Assembly (NCBI GenBank): GCA_015680685.1
Contig: MNCI01023579.1
Location: 105,147-169,146 of the forward strand
DNA length: 64,000 nucleotides
Reading direction: 5' to 3'
Source: Gnetum montanum
Lineage: Eukaryota; Streptophyta; Gnetopsida; Gnetales; Gnetaceae
In this document: positions 1 to 11,865 of the stretch, one piece after another
Layout of the letters: every line of letters starts with the position of its first letter
Numbering within the stretch: position 1 is the stretch's first letter
Made by a program: the position numbers and the translations under genes
The notes under the pieces: model-generated
What the model saw: the letters and a program-made list of their open reading frames with translations, nothing else
What the model was told of the DNA's origin: nothing
Databases searched by the model: none

Positions 1-1215
1 GATGTGCATTGATGGCCTAGTTTGTTGGTATGTTCTTGATGTTGACTATACATTCTCTAAGATGCTCATAAGGGTCCTTGTGGGGGCCACTATGTAAGGA
101 GATGAACAGTCATTAAGATCCTAATGGAAGGGTACTATTGGCAAACACTCTTTAGGAATGTCCACCACTTTGTCTGCTCTTGTAAATTCTATCAACAAGA
201 TGATGGGATGATTGCTCAAATGAAGAGATCTCAATAGTGGATCTAACCACTAGAACCATTCAATATCTAGGGCATAGAATTCATGGGTCCCATTACACCC
301 ATGTCAAATGGAAAGGCATACATTATAGTTGCTGTTAACTATTGTATGAAATGGGTAGAAGTAGTAGCCATCATCAACTGTACATCCTTTACTGTTGATT
401 GGTTTGTACAATAGAATGTTGTAAACAAGTTTGGAGTGCCATGTGCATTGATTTCTGACAATGGTACTAATATTACAGGTGCTACTTTTTAGAAGTTCAT
501 GCAATGCATGGGGGTCAAACATAAATTAACAACACCCTACCATCCCTAAGCCAACATTCAAGGAGAGGTTGCCAATAGGAAAATCTCAAAAAACTTAATG
601 AGAGTAATTAGCAAATATAAGAGAGACTGGAGCACAAAACTTAATGATGCCGTCTGGGCATACTACTTGACATGAAAAGTACTAATAGGCTATTCTCCCT
701 ATGAACTAGTGTATGAAAAATTACCAAGTCTTCAAATTTAATTTGAGCTCCATACACTTTGAATAGCTTGTGACCTTGACCTTGACCTTAGCCTAGCATG
801 GAAAAAAATTAATTAACTTTAACGTGCTAGATGAGAATAGATTGGTGGCCTTGTCCTTGAATGAAGTACATAAGACATTCGACAAAAAATTCCATAACCT
901 TAAAATATAGAAGATAAAATTTCAATCTAGAGGCAAGGTCCTTTACTGGAATCCCACACATGTCCCACAACAAACCAAGTTCCAAACATTGTAGGAAGGG
1001 CTTTACATTATTTATGAAACATTTCCTTTTGGTGCCATGTTGATCTACAAACTTAAGATCTAAAATAAAAAGAAACTGCTCAACATTTAACAACTTAAAC
1101 CTTTTCATAAGCCCAAGAAAGATAGTGTAAGCAACACCTCCTTGGATGGACAAGCACGATCAATATTTTGGATCTCCTCCTTCCAACTTAGTCATGGGGG
1201 AGATGGCCATCTATG
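1..1215 (+). pseudogene. Athila-like Ty3/gypsy integrase, 3' half (element 1)
   Basis: Reading through stops and frameshifts gives the end of a gypsy polyprotein. It enters just before the H2C2 zinc-binding region (HKGPCGGHY, YYWQTLFRNVHHFVC), then the integrase core (IEFMGPITP, KAYIIVAVNY, ISDNGTNITGATF, TTPYHP), then GYSPYELVY and the C-terminal tail ending near LSHGGDGH. Integrase would insert the cDNA into the host genome in the nucleus. The same order is found at 23440-24690 and 59810-60560. Many in-frame TAG and TAA codons make it non-functional. The 5' part lies outside the window. Sure of integrase; the Athila assignment comes from the related protease, RT and PBS elsewhere in the window. 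Confidence 0.85.
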
Positions 1216-3189
1216 CTAATCATTGAAGTGGATATTTAGTATTTACACATTTTTGTTTTATAACATCATTAGTATGTTTTATCTTTCTTGAATATTTTAC
1301 AATTTATTTTATATTTTACTTTAATTTGATTTATTTTTTTTCTTATATTTTTCTCATGTTGTCTTATTTTCCTTTATTACTAATAGGATACAATGTTGCT
1401 ATAGCTGTTGCTAATGGTGGGTTATACTTAATGTTTTTGATTGCTAATATATGGTTTATATTTTTGAATTTTGATGACTAATGACTAAGATGAAGTTTCT
1501 TTTTCATGGAATAGGTAGTGAGTCCACATCATCCATCCATTCACAAACTCTATGGTCTTCTTTATTTTGGAAATATGAGGTTCCTTTTTCATTCATTAAA
1601 CCTTAACAAACTTATGACCTTGGTAATTTCCAAACTTGGGAAAGATTCAAATGGTTTGAAAAGGGTGTGACTTCAAAGAGATTCAACATTACCAGTACCT
1701 TTCTACTTACTTGAGTACATGAGTGTTTTTATGGATTTTTTACCATTCCATGTTGACCAATAACAAGAAGATAATAAGTTTTTGCATGGGGTGGTTTCCA
1801 TCCAAAGATTAATAAAAACGTAAAATTCAAAAAAAAAGAAAAGAATGATGATGGGAATTCAAAACACATCCCTTAGACAAATAATGAGCTACAAGCACTA
1901 GTTATAGGACTAGAAAGACATGTTACCCATGCTTGAAGGTCCCTTATAACTAAGGCCATTTTTCACTTTCTACTTCTTCTTTCTTCTCCAATAAGGAATG
2001 ATGATGGATTTTTGGGAGCATTCTTGCGTCTTGAGGGGCTGGACTAATCTTAGAGTGGTGATGAAAAGTCATTGGAAGTGGTTGATTTTGATTTGGACTA
2101 AGGATCGACTTTATTAGGCTATTTAACCATAAAATTTACAAGGGACTTTATGTGACCATGATTAGGAACTTCATTCCATCTTCTCTCTCATCCATCAATT
2201 CTTGTCAATTTCCATGTCTTGTTCAATGTCTTAGTTTGATGTGTTGAAATTCTTAGGTAGACTCTTCCAGATTCAATCCTTAACTTTTCATAACCATTAA
2301 TCAATTGTAGGGCCCAAAAACTCCTTAGTTGAGGTTATGTAAGGGAAAACAGGGCATTAGCCTACTATGGGGAGGGTCCACTTACATATCTCTTGGTTGG
2401 GTTAGTTAAGTTCCTTATCCTTAAGCATTTCCATAGTCAAATCTTTCATGCACCCCATCAATTGCATCCAACTATATGCTCCTTAAGATATTTTCTCCAA
2501 TAAAATTTCATTCTCCCATCAATTTCTCCAATTTTGTGAACTTCCTAGCCCTCTTCTAGCATTCCATCATGTTCACGAATTTTCTAGCTCTCCAAAGACT
2601 CCAATTTCATGCAAGAACTCCTTATATTTTTAAAGATATTTAACATGGATAATTTTCTAGAATAGCTTTGTTGATGGAACCATGTATATGCATCCCACCC
2701 ATTGATGAGACCCTATTGATGCAAGGAAAAAACATCTATAAATACATGAAGACCCTTAGTCATTTTTCACATTTGCTCATCAATAGGAGGAGTTTTTGAA
2801 TTTTTTTAGAGCCTAGAACCTTCCAAGAGCCATATCTTCCTAATTGTTTGTTCGATTTACTCCATTCTTTGACCTTGTAGCTACTGAAGGTAAGATCTTT
2901 GTTGTGGGGTCCAAAAACCTTGAGATTTTTTTTATATTGAAATTTTTTTGGAAGTTTTCTAACTCCCATAAAGGTTTAACTAAGAAACCAACATGAAAAC
3001 ATCAAATTATAAGAGTTAAACCTTTCCAACAAGCTTTGGTGAAATTCTAAGTGAAATAACATTAAAATAATAATAAAATAATCAATCTTCCATGACCCAA
3101 ACTTAGCCTAAGTGTAACTTCCCAATGAGACAAGGTACTAAAATGTTATAGGCTACACATTAAATGCTAATCCTTGATTATGTTGTGAC
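1216..3189 (+). other. Non-coding spacer between integrase and extra ORF (element 1)
   Basis: About 2 kb with no convincing coding sequence. It is recognisably the same as 24691-26725 and 60561-62150: all three carry a block reading ...AAACTCTATGG, then a TTTTGGAA block, then a GACATGTTA block with AAGGTCCC downstream, in the same order. It is AT-rich with T-runs. It belongs to the internal region of the retroelement, not to a host gene. Confidence 0.6.
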
Positions 3190-6014
3190 CACAGATGATA
3201 CCTAAAGGAAATCATGCGTAGGAAGGAGGACCATTCCAACCAAGGGATAAATAACCAAGAATAGCCTCATGAGTAGTCAAAAACCCATGTAACAAGACCT
3301 CTTTGGGAGGAGCCTAAAGTGGAATTTGTTTGGCAGATTCTTGAAGAAGTGACCACGACAATACAGTCTCATTGAGAAGGCACCTGAACCTAAACTGAAC
3401 CTTAAGGTCACCTTAATGAAGGCTTGCCTCAAGAAAATTACAAATAAGAACATCTAGAAATCTATGCTCCAAGAGTTAAAATTTGGACCTTTCTTGGATT
3501 TTGCACCACCAGAAGTTAAAACTCAATTGCAAAACTCTCCCATGTGGCCCATAATCACTTCGAATGGGGAGTGGTACATGGGAGACACATACTTATTCTA
3601 GAATAATTAGTAGGTTAGTTCAACAATCAAGATTAAGGACATCTTAGTGTCCTACTCAGTGAAAGTCATTGTAGAGGTCCTTGGGTTACTAGAAATTGAG
3701 AACAACTTGCTAAAATTCCCATGTAAGCAAATCCTAACATTAAGAAAGAATGGATGCAGTGGTGTTATGGAGTCAATCATAAGGAGTTTGGTGCACTCAC
3801 CATGGTGGAGCATGCTTACTTTAAGATTACTGCCTTTTACCTTAATCCAATTGTGAGGCCAAGTAAGATCACAACTTTCTCTGCCCATACATGTATTGCC
3901 CTAAGCAATAGATTCTCTGTAAACCTCCCACTGCTGATTTATCTTGAGATAGAGAAGTAGTTTAAAGAAAATGAATATGGAAGAAAGGCACTCCCCTTCC
4001 CATGTCTCATCCAAAAATTATGCAATAGAGGAGGCATAACAGGCTATACAAATGACATTGTCTGACATGCTCTGTCCACTTCCTAAGTAGAGATGATGAA
4101 GGTCAAAGTATTTTCCAAAGTCATTCAAGAAGAGAAGTAGCAACCACCACATCCACCACCTACTCACAAAACAATGCAAGAGTCTCATGCTACTCTTGAG
4201 TGCATGTGCAAGATTCAAGAGTAGCCCTTGTGGAAGAAGGAGCAGCAAGTAGTAACATGTGGTAGTGATCCATCTACATATCGTCTAGCAATGAGCAATC
4301 TCAGTGAAGTGGCTCAAACCATAAGCCAGAAGGAAGGAATTGGGCCAATTTTCTCAGCCTAAAAAATGTAGCTACCTATAAGATCAAATCCTAGTGCCTG
4401 AGAGGTAATGGTATCTCTCTCTCAATAATAGCAATTCTTGAAAATCTCTAGGAACAGTTCTACTTTTTTGATGTATCTAGAGGAGGGTGAGGGGATAACT
4501 ATCTGGGTGATGTAGCACCATGGGCAAGAGACAACGACAAAGGTTGTTGCTAACAAAATTTTCAAAGCATTGAATGCACTTATGGTGTCTATACTAGACA
4601 TTTTTGTATTTAGAGATGTGTAGATGTCCACAGGAATCCTTAGTGGTAAATTGAGTGCAACCTAGCATGAGGAGTTATTGGACTAATTGATGAGAACTAG
4701 GTGATTGATTCCTAATGTATTTAACCTTCTAGATATAATCACTACAACTTAGTTGGAGCTGCTTGAAGCAAGGGGCAAATGCATCATATTGGAGGGGCAA
4801 CTTGAAATCACTCGAGTTGAGAATCAATGCTTGACTATGGAGGTTGTCAAATTAAGATCTTGTCTTGCTAATCTTGCATTTCTCAACCCTACACTGACAC
4901 ATGATGAAGCTTTAAAACAGCTTTAGGACAAGCTCAAAAAGGTTGAGGATGCAAAGGAGATGGTCATCTTTGACTAGTTTATGAACAATGCTAAAATGTA
5001 CACCATTCAGAAGGACTTGGTCCAGATGTGCCACGAGAATGTAATCCTAACTATAGAAAATCATTGCCTATGAAATGTTGATGTGCAAAACTAGTAGATG
5101 AAAGATTTTATCCATCAATAGAAGGAGTAGCTAGCCACAGTAAATAATGAATTGTGTAGATTTGTAGTAGAAAATAGAAATCTCTGCATGGAGGAAAGCT
5201 AAGCCCTTTGCCAAAAATCTATGATAGAGATAGTTGCCTAAAAAAATGAGGCTCTTAAATTTGAGAGAGTTATGAACCATTACAGAGATTAGGTTAGTCT
5301 ACAAAAAGAAATTAATGAAAAGTACATTCAGATGATGAAGGAAAAAATCAATGAGGCCCTCTAGTAGCTTAAGAAAGCAGGTGATGTTTGGTAGCCTATC
5401 TTTGATGGGATCAATGATTATAACAAAGTGGAGATCTACATGAAAGAGCTGCAAATGGAGCTTGCTAATATTTGTTATGCAAATCTAGTAATGCTGACTA
5501 CTGGTAGGATGCGATTAGAATTGGAGAAACAAGTGGCCAGTTTGTACTTGTTGTATAGAGCAAAGTTCAATAATCACAAAGACACCAAGTAGAAGCTTGA
5601 GATTACCAATGTTGAACTTGAGGTTATCAAAGAGAAGTTCACAAATCAATGATCAACCACTAAGAACTTGGCCAAGTGAATGAATAACTACCAAGAGCTA
5701 CATAATGCACTCAAAGTGTTTGATATCGAACATAAACATTTTGCTGCTTAGTTTGTGAATGTTAAGAAGCTATTCTTGACATGCCTTGTCCATGGGATAT
5801 TCCCATTCTAGCCCACATTGAAGATGTAGTGTGGACTATGAATGATCGCTGGAGTATGGAGGAGGAAGTGAAGGTAGTGTTGGACGTCTTTCATCTTCCA
5901 CCAAAAGTTGCAATTGCTATAGGACAATCACAACCGCCTCAACCACCACATGCACCCAAAGCAAGAGAAGGTCCTTTGAAACCTCAAGAGCCTCCACCAC
6001 CTAGGACCATTTGA
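3190..6014 (+). pseudogene. Extra ORF downstream of pol (element 1): N-terminal domain plus long coiled coil
   Basis: A decayed ORF of roughly 900 codons between integrase and the 3' LTR, the position of the extra or env-like ORF of Athila and Tat lineages. The N-terminal part (around 3750-4020) has a block like FGALTMVEHAYFKITAFYL followed by NPIVRP. Its pattern reminds me of the plant transposon protein domain that accompanies such elements, which I cannot verify. From about 4740 to 5750 the translation is heptad-rich and charged (GKCIILEGQLE, KVEDAKEMV, EKINEAL), suggesting a long coiled coil. It ends in a proline-rich tail (PQEPPPPRTI). Element 2 has the same ORF at 26726-29575 with a matching tail. 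Numerous TAG stops fall where Gln is expected. Function unknown. Confidence 0.6.
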
Positions 6015-6228
6015 TCTTCTTCATTGTCTTCATGCCATTAGAGGAATTCTGTTTGTTAGTTTTTTCTTGGTGTTCAATTTTGTTGTCCTAAACATCAAAA
6101 TTTTGTAATCATTATAAAACCATACACTTAGGCACTTGGTTTATTTTTGTGTTATTTACGTGTTTTTTTATGCATTAATAATCCCATAACTTCCTAAATT
6201 TTGTAAAGAACTTGAGGATAAGTTTTCA

Positions 6229-6244
6229 TTCAGCCATGGGAGTA
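6229..6244 (+). other. Polypurine tract before LTR (element 1)
   Basis: The sequence CATGGGAGTA immediately precedes TGATGAG, the LTR start. The preceding text (ACTTGAGGATAAG, TTTTCATTCA) matches the blocks in front of the LTRs at 29802 and 62446, where the tract reads TTGTAAGGGTA and TTGTGGGGGTA. This tract primes plus-strand DNA synthesis. Confidence 0.6.
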
Positions 6245-6354
6245 TGATGAGTCACATGGTTTGGCCATGTCAATGAGATGCCATCAATGTGATCCTATTG
6301 ATGTAGGGTTTGACCTGTTGACATGTGCTCATCAATGGGGCACCTTGTTTTACC

Positions 6355-6360
6355 TATAAA
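6355..6360 (+). promoter_or_regulatory. TATA box of LTR 1
   Basis: CCTATAAATGTG lies about 130 bp upstream of the conserved R-region inverted repeat. The LTR at 29802 has CCTATAAATATG at the same place. Confidence 0.6.
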
Positions 6361-6483
6361 TGTGTGCCTTCCATCATGTTTATAGCATTCATTTCATAAG
6401 TTGTAATGAAGCTCTAGCAATTTTCTCATTTAGAAGTTAGAATATTTTCTAAGTGCCCACAGTAGGAGTCAAAGAGTGTATGA

Positions 6484-6539
6484 ATCTTTATTTGAGCACT
6501 ATTGTACCTGAGCATTTTAGTGTGTGCGACAATAAAGAT
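6484..6539 (+). promoter_or_regulatory. R-region inverted repeat with poly(A) signal, copy 1
   Basis: ATCTTTATT (6484-6492) and AATAAAGAT (6531-6539) are perfect 9-bp inverted arms starting 47 nt apart. The right arm contains the AATAAA polyadenylation signal, so in RNA the signal would lie in a stem. The same arrangement recurs in six other LTRs in this window. Confidence 0.7.
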
Positions 6540-7084
6540 CAGCTTTCAAATCAAACCTTGCAGCACTTGGACTAGATTAATTATTTCTTTAAGCATTTAA
6601 TATTTTAAGAAATTTTCTTTAATGTTTTAAGTAACTATAATAATTAATTAAGATAAATTAAATAGCAAACATAAGGATGATCACTTCAAGCATACGTGTA
6701 ACGCTTGGTAATCCTAGTAATGCTTAATGTTTGGTAACCTAGTAGTGCTATATGTATTTAGGATGTGTATGGCAAGTGGGAATGGATGGTTATGTTAGGA
6801 TTAGTTAAGCATCAGCTAGTTGTTAGATTAATTTAATAATTAAATAATTTTATTCATTATTCTTTATCCTTAGGTGACTTAGAGCATAAAAAGATATGCC
6901 TCAGTTATGTTTAACGATATCCTTGTACTTCACAAGTGTAGCTAGGAAGACAATGATTGCAACATTAATTTCACCTCCTAAACCAATGCCCTAACAAAAC
7001 CTAGAGTTCTTGGAATTTGACAAAATCATGCGTGAATGCTAGTGATTTGTATGATTGGGTGTAGGGTATACTCACCACTCATTA

Positions 7085-7545
7085 GTAGGATATAAATCTC
7101 TAGAGTATTTGATAAAGATAGATAGGATAAGATGACTAATAAGATTTGTAAGTAATTAGAAGATGGATATTGATATGCATTTATCATGTAAGGTTGTTAC
7201 TTTCTAAGCTAATCATCATTGGCTTGGAGTTTGGTAGCAAAGTCCTAAGCATTAATTAAGGGGGATAATAGGAATATTAGCTAAAGATTGTATAGTCATG
7301 AGGAACGTAGAAGTAATAGGAAAGGATGGGATAGGAATTAGAATATGCTAAGGAATAGAAATCATGTGGAAATATATAGATTCTAGAGATTGAATTTGAG
7401 GCATAGAATAGAAAGAAGAAACAAAGGGGAGGAAGACTTGGGGTAGATATAGGTGAGGAATGTTCAAGAAAACCATAAACTGATCCATATCTGTTATGTA
7501 TACATCTAACTATCCCATGGCATGTTTATGTTAAAATAATGACAT
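7085..7545 (+). other. Unassigned stretch, possibly gypsy gag debris
   Basis: No ORF. Around 7300-7440 it has R- and S-rich coding-like text (RRSNRKGWDRN in one frame) that resembles the arginine-rich part of the gag at 46880-47000. This would fit gag debris of the Athila-like element interrupted by the copia insertion. Weak evidence. Confidence 0.3.
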
Positions 7546-7831
7546 TGTTGAAGGTTGGATGTACACTATGAACCAATGCCAATTTCACAGAAAGCATTCT
7601 TAGTTATTGCCCTTCTCTTTATCTTTGTAGACTACCTATTCATTGTTGTTATAATAGTCTATAAACTCCTAAATTATCATTGGAACTTTCAATTATGATT
7701 CCATCCAAAATGGCTATATGCCTAGTGATAAATAATGTTGGACACATTCAAATACAATAGAGCTAAATGTGAAGAAAAATGTTCTTTCTTCCCTAGAATA
7801 AATCATATCTTTAAGATTCCTTTGTTTTTCA
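7546..7831 (+). repeat. Short 5' LTR of a Ty1/copia element
   Basis: About 286 bp starting TGTTGAAGG and ending TTTTTCA, two bases before a primer-binding-site-like sequence. Copia LTRs typically start TGTT and end in CA, and this length is usual for short-LTR lineages. The 3' LTR is missing, so the boundaries rest on one copy only. Confidence 0.5.
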
Positions 7832-7833
7832 CA

Positions 7834-7847
7834 TGGTATTGGAGCAG
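7834..7847 (+). other. Copia primer-binding site, decayed
   Basis: TGGTATTGGAGCAG resembles TGGTATCAGAGC, the common copia PBS complementary to the 3' end of initiator Met-tRNA. Two bases differ (CA to TG). Confidence 0.65.
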
Positions 7848-7903
7848 AAATGATTTGTAGAAATCAAATTGCTTTGTTTCTTCCTATAAACCATCTTTTA
7901 TAA

Positions 7904-8764
7904 TGGCCTCCAATTCACCTAATCCAAATATTATAGTGCATGAAACAAATCCTAATCCAAGCATCAAGCTCACTTCCATCTTTTTAAGTAATCCAAATTA
8001 CCTCTCTTAAGCTAGAGCTGCATCTTTATCCTTAAGTGGAAAATCGAAGCTTGGATACATAGATGGTAGTAAAAAGGCTCCTGCTCAGAGTGATCCAAGT
8101 TTTGCAAAATGGAAATCTAATGATCAGTTAGTAATGTCATGGATACTGAATTTCATGGATCTAAAGGTCACAGTAATCCTTACATTCACTGAGAACTCAT
8201 AGAGGTTGTGGTAGTCCATAAAAGAGATATACTGTCAAGAAGATAATGTTGCCCGCATTTATCAACTGAAGCAAGAAATCTTTCAATCTAAGCAAGAAGA
8301 TAAGTCATTTATAGATTTTTTGAGTGATCTCAAAAGCAAATGGGATGAGCTTGTGATTTACAGATCCAAAAACACTTCGAAAGCGTGAGAAGGAAGATAA
8401 AATCTTTTAATTCTTAGGAGACTTGAGACCAAAATATGAAAATAATAGGAGCCAAATCCTTGTGGCCACTGACCTACCATCATTTAATAATATATGTGCT
8501 ATCATTCAACGTGAAGAGACTGGCAAGAAAATAATAAAATGTGAGAAAAAGCCACATGCAGAAGACAGTGAAAAATTAGCGTTCTCAATAAATAACTGTA
8601 GAAGAAGCTTCAAAAATCAAGGTGAAGGAAGGGCATCAGATATTAGTCAAGGACGAGGAAGGGGATGTGTAGGCAAATCATTTCTAAAATGTCATCATTG
8701 CCATCTCGTTGGTCACACCAAGGATCGTTGTTGGTTCCTCTATTCTCATGTCTGTCCACCATGA
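7904..8764 (+). pseudogene. Copia gag (UBN2-like) with CCHC zinc knuckle
   Basis: Starts MASNSPNPN at 7904 after the PBS. It has a gag-like region (SDPSFAKW, ARIYQLKQEIF, SFIDFLSDLKSKWDELV) and then a basic stretch with the zinc knuckle CHHCHLVGHTKDRC at about 8690-8732 (C-x2-C-x4-H-x4-C). Gag forms the virus-like particle and binds RNA. Several stops and at least one frameshift near 8385 break it, but 8423-8764 remains open. Confidence 0.75.
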
Positions 8765-8869
8765 GAGAATAGTAAATCTGTAGCACAACTGGCACCAACT
8801 GAAGCACAAACATTTATTGATAAGATCACTCAAATGATCTAGCAACTGAGTAACTCTGGCATTGCATCG

Positions 8870-9300
8870 TCTTCTTTGGATGAATCAGGTAACACTCACG
8901 CTTTACAAGCCACTTTAGATACCTTCACATGGATTATAGATTCTGGAGCCACATATAATATGACAGAAAACCAAAATCTACTATTTGATTACAAAAAATC
9001 AACTAACATGGAATCTGTGTTGGTTGCTAATGGCTCTTCAAGTATAGTACAAGGCATTGGAAAAACTAATGTCCTCTCCAACTTAAAATACTTTGATGTG
9101 CTATTTATTCCATCATTTTCAGCCAATTTGCTACCCGTTAGCAAAATCCCTCAAAAAATCAATTGTAATGTTGTTTTCTCTCCTTATTCTATAACATTTC
9201 AGGATAGGGCCACAGGGAAGAAGATTGGTTAAGGAAGTCTACTTCAAGGATTGTATCTACTTGATCAAAAGAAAGCATTTGTAGTTAATAAGGAAGGTTC
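8870..9300 (+). pseudogene. Copia aspartic protease
   Basis: WIIDSGATYNMTEN at about 8932-8973 holds the D-S-G-A active-site motif of copia proteases, followed by NGSSSIVQGIGK and a flap-like LPVSKIPQ region. The domain would cleave the Gag-Pol polyprotein. An open stretch runs 8876-9232 and ends in a stop before the gag-pre-integrase domain. Confidence 0.75.
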
Positions 9301-10500
9301 TAATGATTAATGATTACCATTTATGGCACTAGAGGCTAGGCCATGCTTCAGAAAATGTTCAAAGGTTACTATTTCCATCCTTGAGTTGTCCAAAATTTCA
9401 AAATTGTAAAATCTGTAAATTAACAAAGCAAAGAAGATTACCATTTTCTCAATCCACAGAAATTTATAAAGGACCATTCAGTCTAATTCACTCAAATGTA
9501 TGAGGTCATGCTCCAGTTCTTTCTTATAATGGATTAAAATATTTTGTCACATTTATAGATGATCGGTCTCACTCCACCTGGATCTACTTGTTGAAATGTA
9601 AAAGTGATGTGTTTTCTATCTTTTAAGAATTCCACAAGCAAATTTGCAATCAATATGATGGAAAAATAATTTTTTTTTATCAGATAAAGGAATTGAGTTG
9701 ATAAGCAATAACTTTTCTGATTATTTTTTCAATCATGATATCATTCATCAAACGTCATGCATTAGAATCCCTCAATAAAATGGGGTTGTAGAAAGGAAAA
9801 ATAGGCATATGCTTCAAGTCATAAGGTCATTGATGTTTCAAGCCATCATCCCAAAGGCTTACTGGCCTAAATCTATGTTGACTGCATACTATCACATCAA
9901 TCATCTCTGAAGTAGAATACTTCCAGACAGGTTCCCTTTGGAAATTCTCAAAGGAAGAAAAATTAATTTATCACATATGTGTATATTTGGAAGCATCACC
10001 TATGTCCACATATAACAGTCAAACTCTGACAAACTAAGTAGTCACTCAAAAAATGCGTTTTTCTTGGATACTCCACTTCTAAGAAGGGCTACAAGTGCTA
10101 TGGTCTTGAATCAAGAAAATTATATGTATCAAGGGATGTTCAATTTTTTGAAAGTGACACATAGTTTCATAGCAGTTTCCTACAAGGCACTAGAAATAAT
10201 GCTCAAGGGGTGATGTCTTCAAATACTATGCTTCCTCACGTAGGAACAAACAAAAAAACAATTGAGATTATCAACGAAGAAGAATTAGATCACATATTTG
10301 ATTGCAGCCATCCAAAAGGAAGTAAATAATTTTATCCTCTAGCAATAGTGTAAGGAGATAATCAAGAGAAAAGCCCCACGGCCCTACCTATTGCTGATTC
10401 TTCTCATCGACATAGGTATAGTTGTATCTCTCATCCTCCTACTAAATTAAATTATTACCTTACATATCATGCTTCTACTTATCTAATTGAAAAACAAATT
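9301..10500 (+). pseudogene. Copia gag-pre-integrase and integrase region
   Basis: Heavily decayed. Recognisable scraps include the LWHxRLGHAS-like block near 9325-9350 and the C-x2-C half of the zinc site near 9410 (NCKICK). Integrase core fragments follow (FIDDRSHSTWIY near 9550, NGVVERKNRHM near 9780). Stops in every frame. It links the protease upstream to the RT downstream in the normal copia order PR-INT-RT-RH. Confidence 0.7.
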
Positions 10501-11865
10501 AGCTATAATCATATTTCCTCTAGCTATCTTGCTTTTTTGAGCTCCATATCCAACAATCATGAACTGAACACCTATCAAGAAGCCATTTGTCAACCAGTGT
10601 GGAGGAAAGCTATCAAGGAAGAACTTCAGGCATTAGATAGAAATGACACTTGGGAAATTGTGAAGTTGTCCAAAGGAAAAATACTTATAGGCTACAAGTG
10701 TACATTCAAAATTAAATATCACAGCAATGGCTCCATAGAAAGGTATAAAGCTACACTCGTTGCAAAGGGATTCACTCAAACATGTGACATTGATTATAAT
10801 GAAACATTTGCCCCAGTTGCAAAATTAAACAATGTGTAAATTTTTCTATCTATTACCACCAATCATGATAGGCCATTATGTAAAATGGATGTGAAAAATG
10901 TCTTCTTACATGATGATTTAGAGGAAGAATTTTATATGTCCATTCCCTCAAGTCATTCACAAGAAAAGTAGGATGGGCTAGTTTGTAAACTAAAAAAGGC
11001 CCTATATGGGTTGAAATAGTCACATCATGCCTAGTATGCAAAGCTTAGTGCTATCCTCTTAGATGCTGATTTTTTCATAAGCTTTGCAAATTCATCCATG
11101 TTTATCAAATGACAATACTTTAATCATTTTGATTTATGTGGATGACATTATAATCACAGGAAACAATAAGAAAAAAATATCCGAACTCAAAGTGCATCTT
11201 CTCAAGAAATTTGATATGAAGGATTTGGATCATTTGAAATACTCTTTAGGCATTGAGACTGCAAATTCAAGAAAGATCACTTTCATTTTTCAGTGGAAAT
11301 ATGTTCTTGATCTCTTAAAAGAAACAAGGAAAATGGCAACCAAACCAATAGATACTCCTATTGAACTGAACCATAAAATTGACTTGAGAAATAGTGAACC
11401 ACTTATTGATGTGGGATAATTTCAAAGACCTATAGGAAAGCTTATTTATTTAACTATTACAAGGCCAAATATTACATATGTTGTTAGCCTCATCAGCTAG
11501 TTCATGGATGCCCCAAAAACTATTCATATGGAAGCTGTCAACAGAATTCTCAGGTACGTAAAGTCTTTTCCAAGAAGAGGAATTTGGATGAAAAGAAACA
11601 AGCATGATGAAATTATGGGATACATAGATGTTGATTGGGAAAGTAGTCAAAATTATAGGCATTCAACCATAGGATACTACATCTTTGTTGGAGGCAACCT
11701 AGTTGTATGAAGGAGTAAGAAACATTCATTGTTGCAAGATCTAGTGCAAAGGAAAAATATAGAGCAATGACCACAACTACAAGTGAATTAATTTGAGTGA
11801 AAACCCTTCTTAAGGACATGGGCATAAGTGTCTCTACACCAATCAAAATGATTTGTGACTATAGT
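10501..11865 (+). pseudogene. Copia reverse transcriptase and RNase H, 3' truncated
   Basis: RT starts with WRKAIKEELQALDRNDTWEIV, continues with a KARLVAKGFTQ-like block (10747-10782), the KMDVKNVFLH block (motif A) near 10883, and the catalytic YVDDIIITGN at about 11132-11160. Then come KLIYLTITRPNITYVV, the RILRYVK block and a GYIDVDW RNase H block near 11617. The copy stops at about 11861 in LLKDMG...KMICDY, where the gypsy sequence begins. The end of RNase H and the 3' LTR are missing. Frameshifts near 10850 and 11080 and several stops make it dead. Confidence 0.85.

Larger units (their letters stand above)
6245..7084 (+). repeat. LTR of Athila-like element 1 (about 840 bp)
   Basis: Begins TGATGAG after a polypurine tract and ends ...CCACTCATTA, where related LTRs end TCATCA, so the terminal CA has probably mutated to TA. 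A TATA box (TATAAA, 6355-6360) lies upstream of the conserved R region with AATAAA (6531). Then comes a U5 with repeated CGCTTGGTAA and GTTTGGTAAC blocks. The closest relative here is 29802-30470. It is the 3' LTR of element 1. No primer-binding site is visible just after it, so sharing with the element that follows is not supported. Confidence 0.8.
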
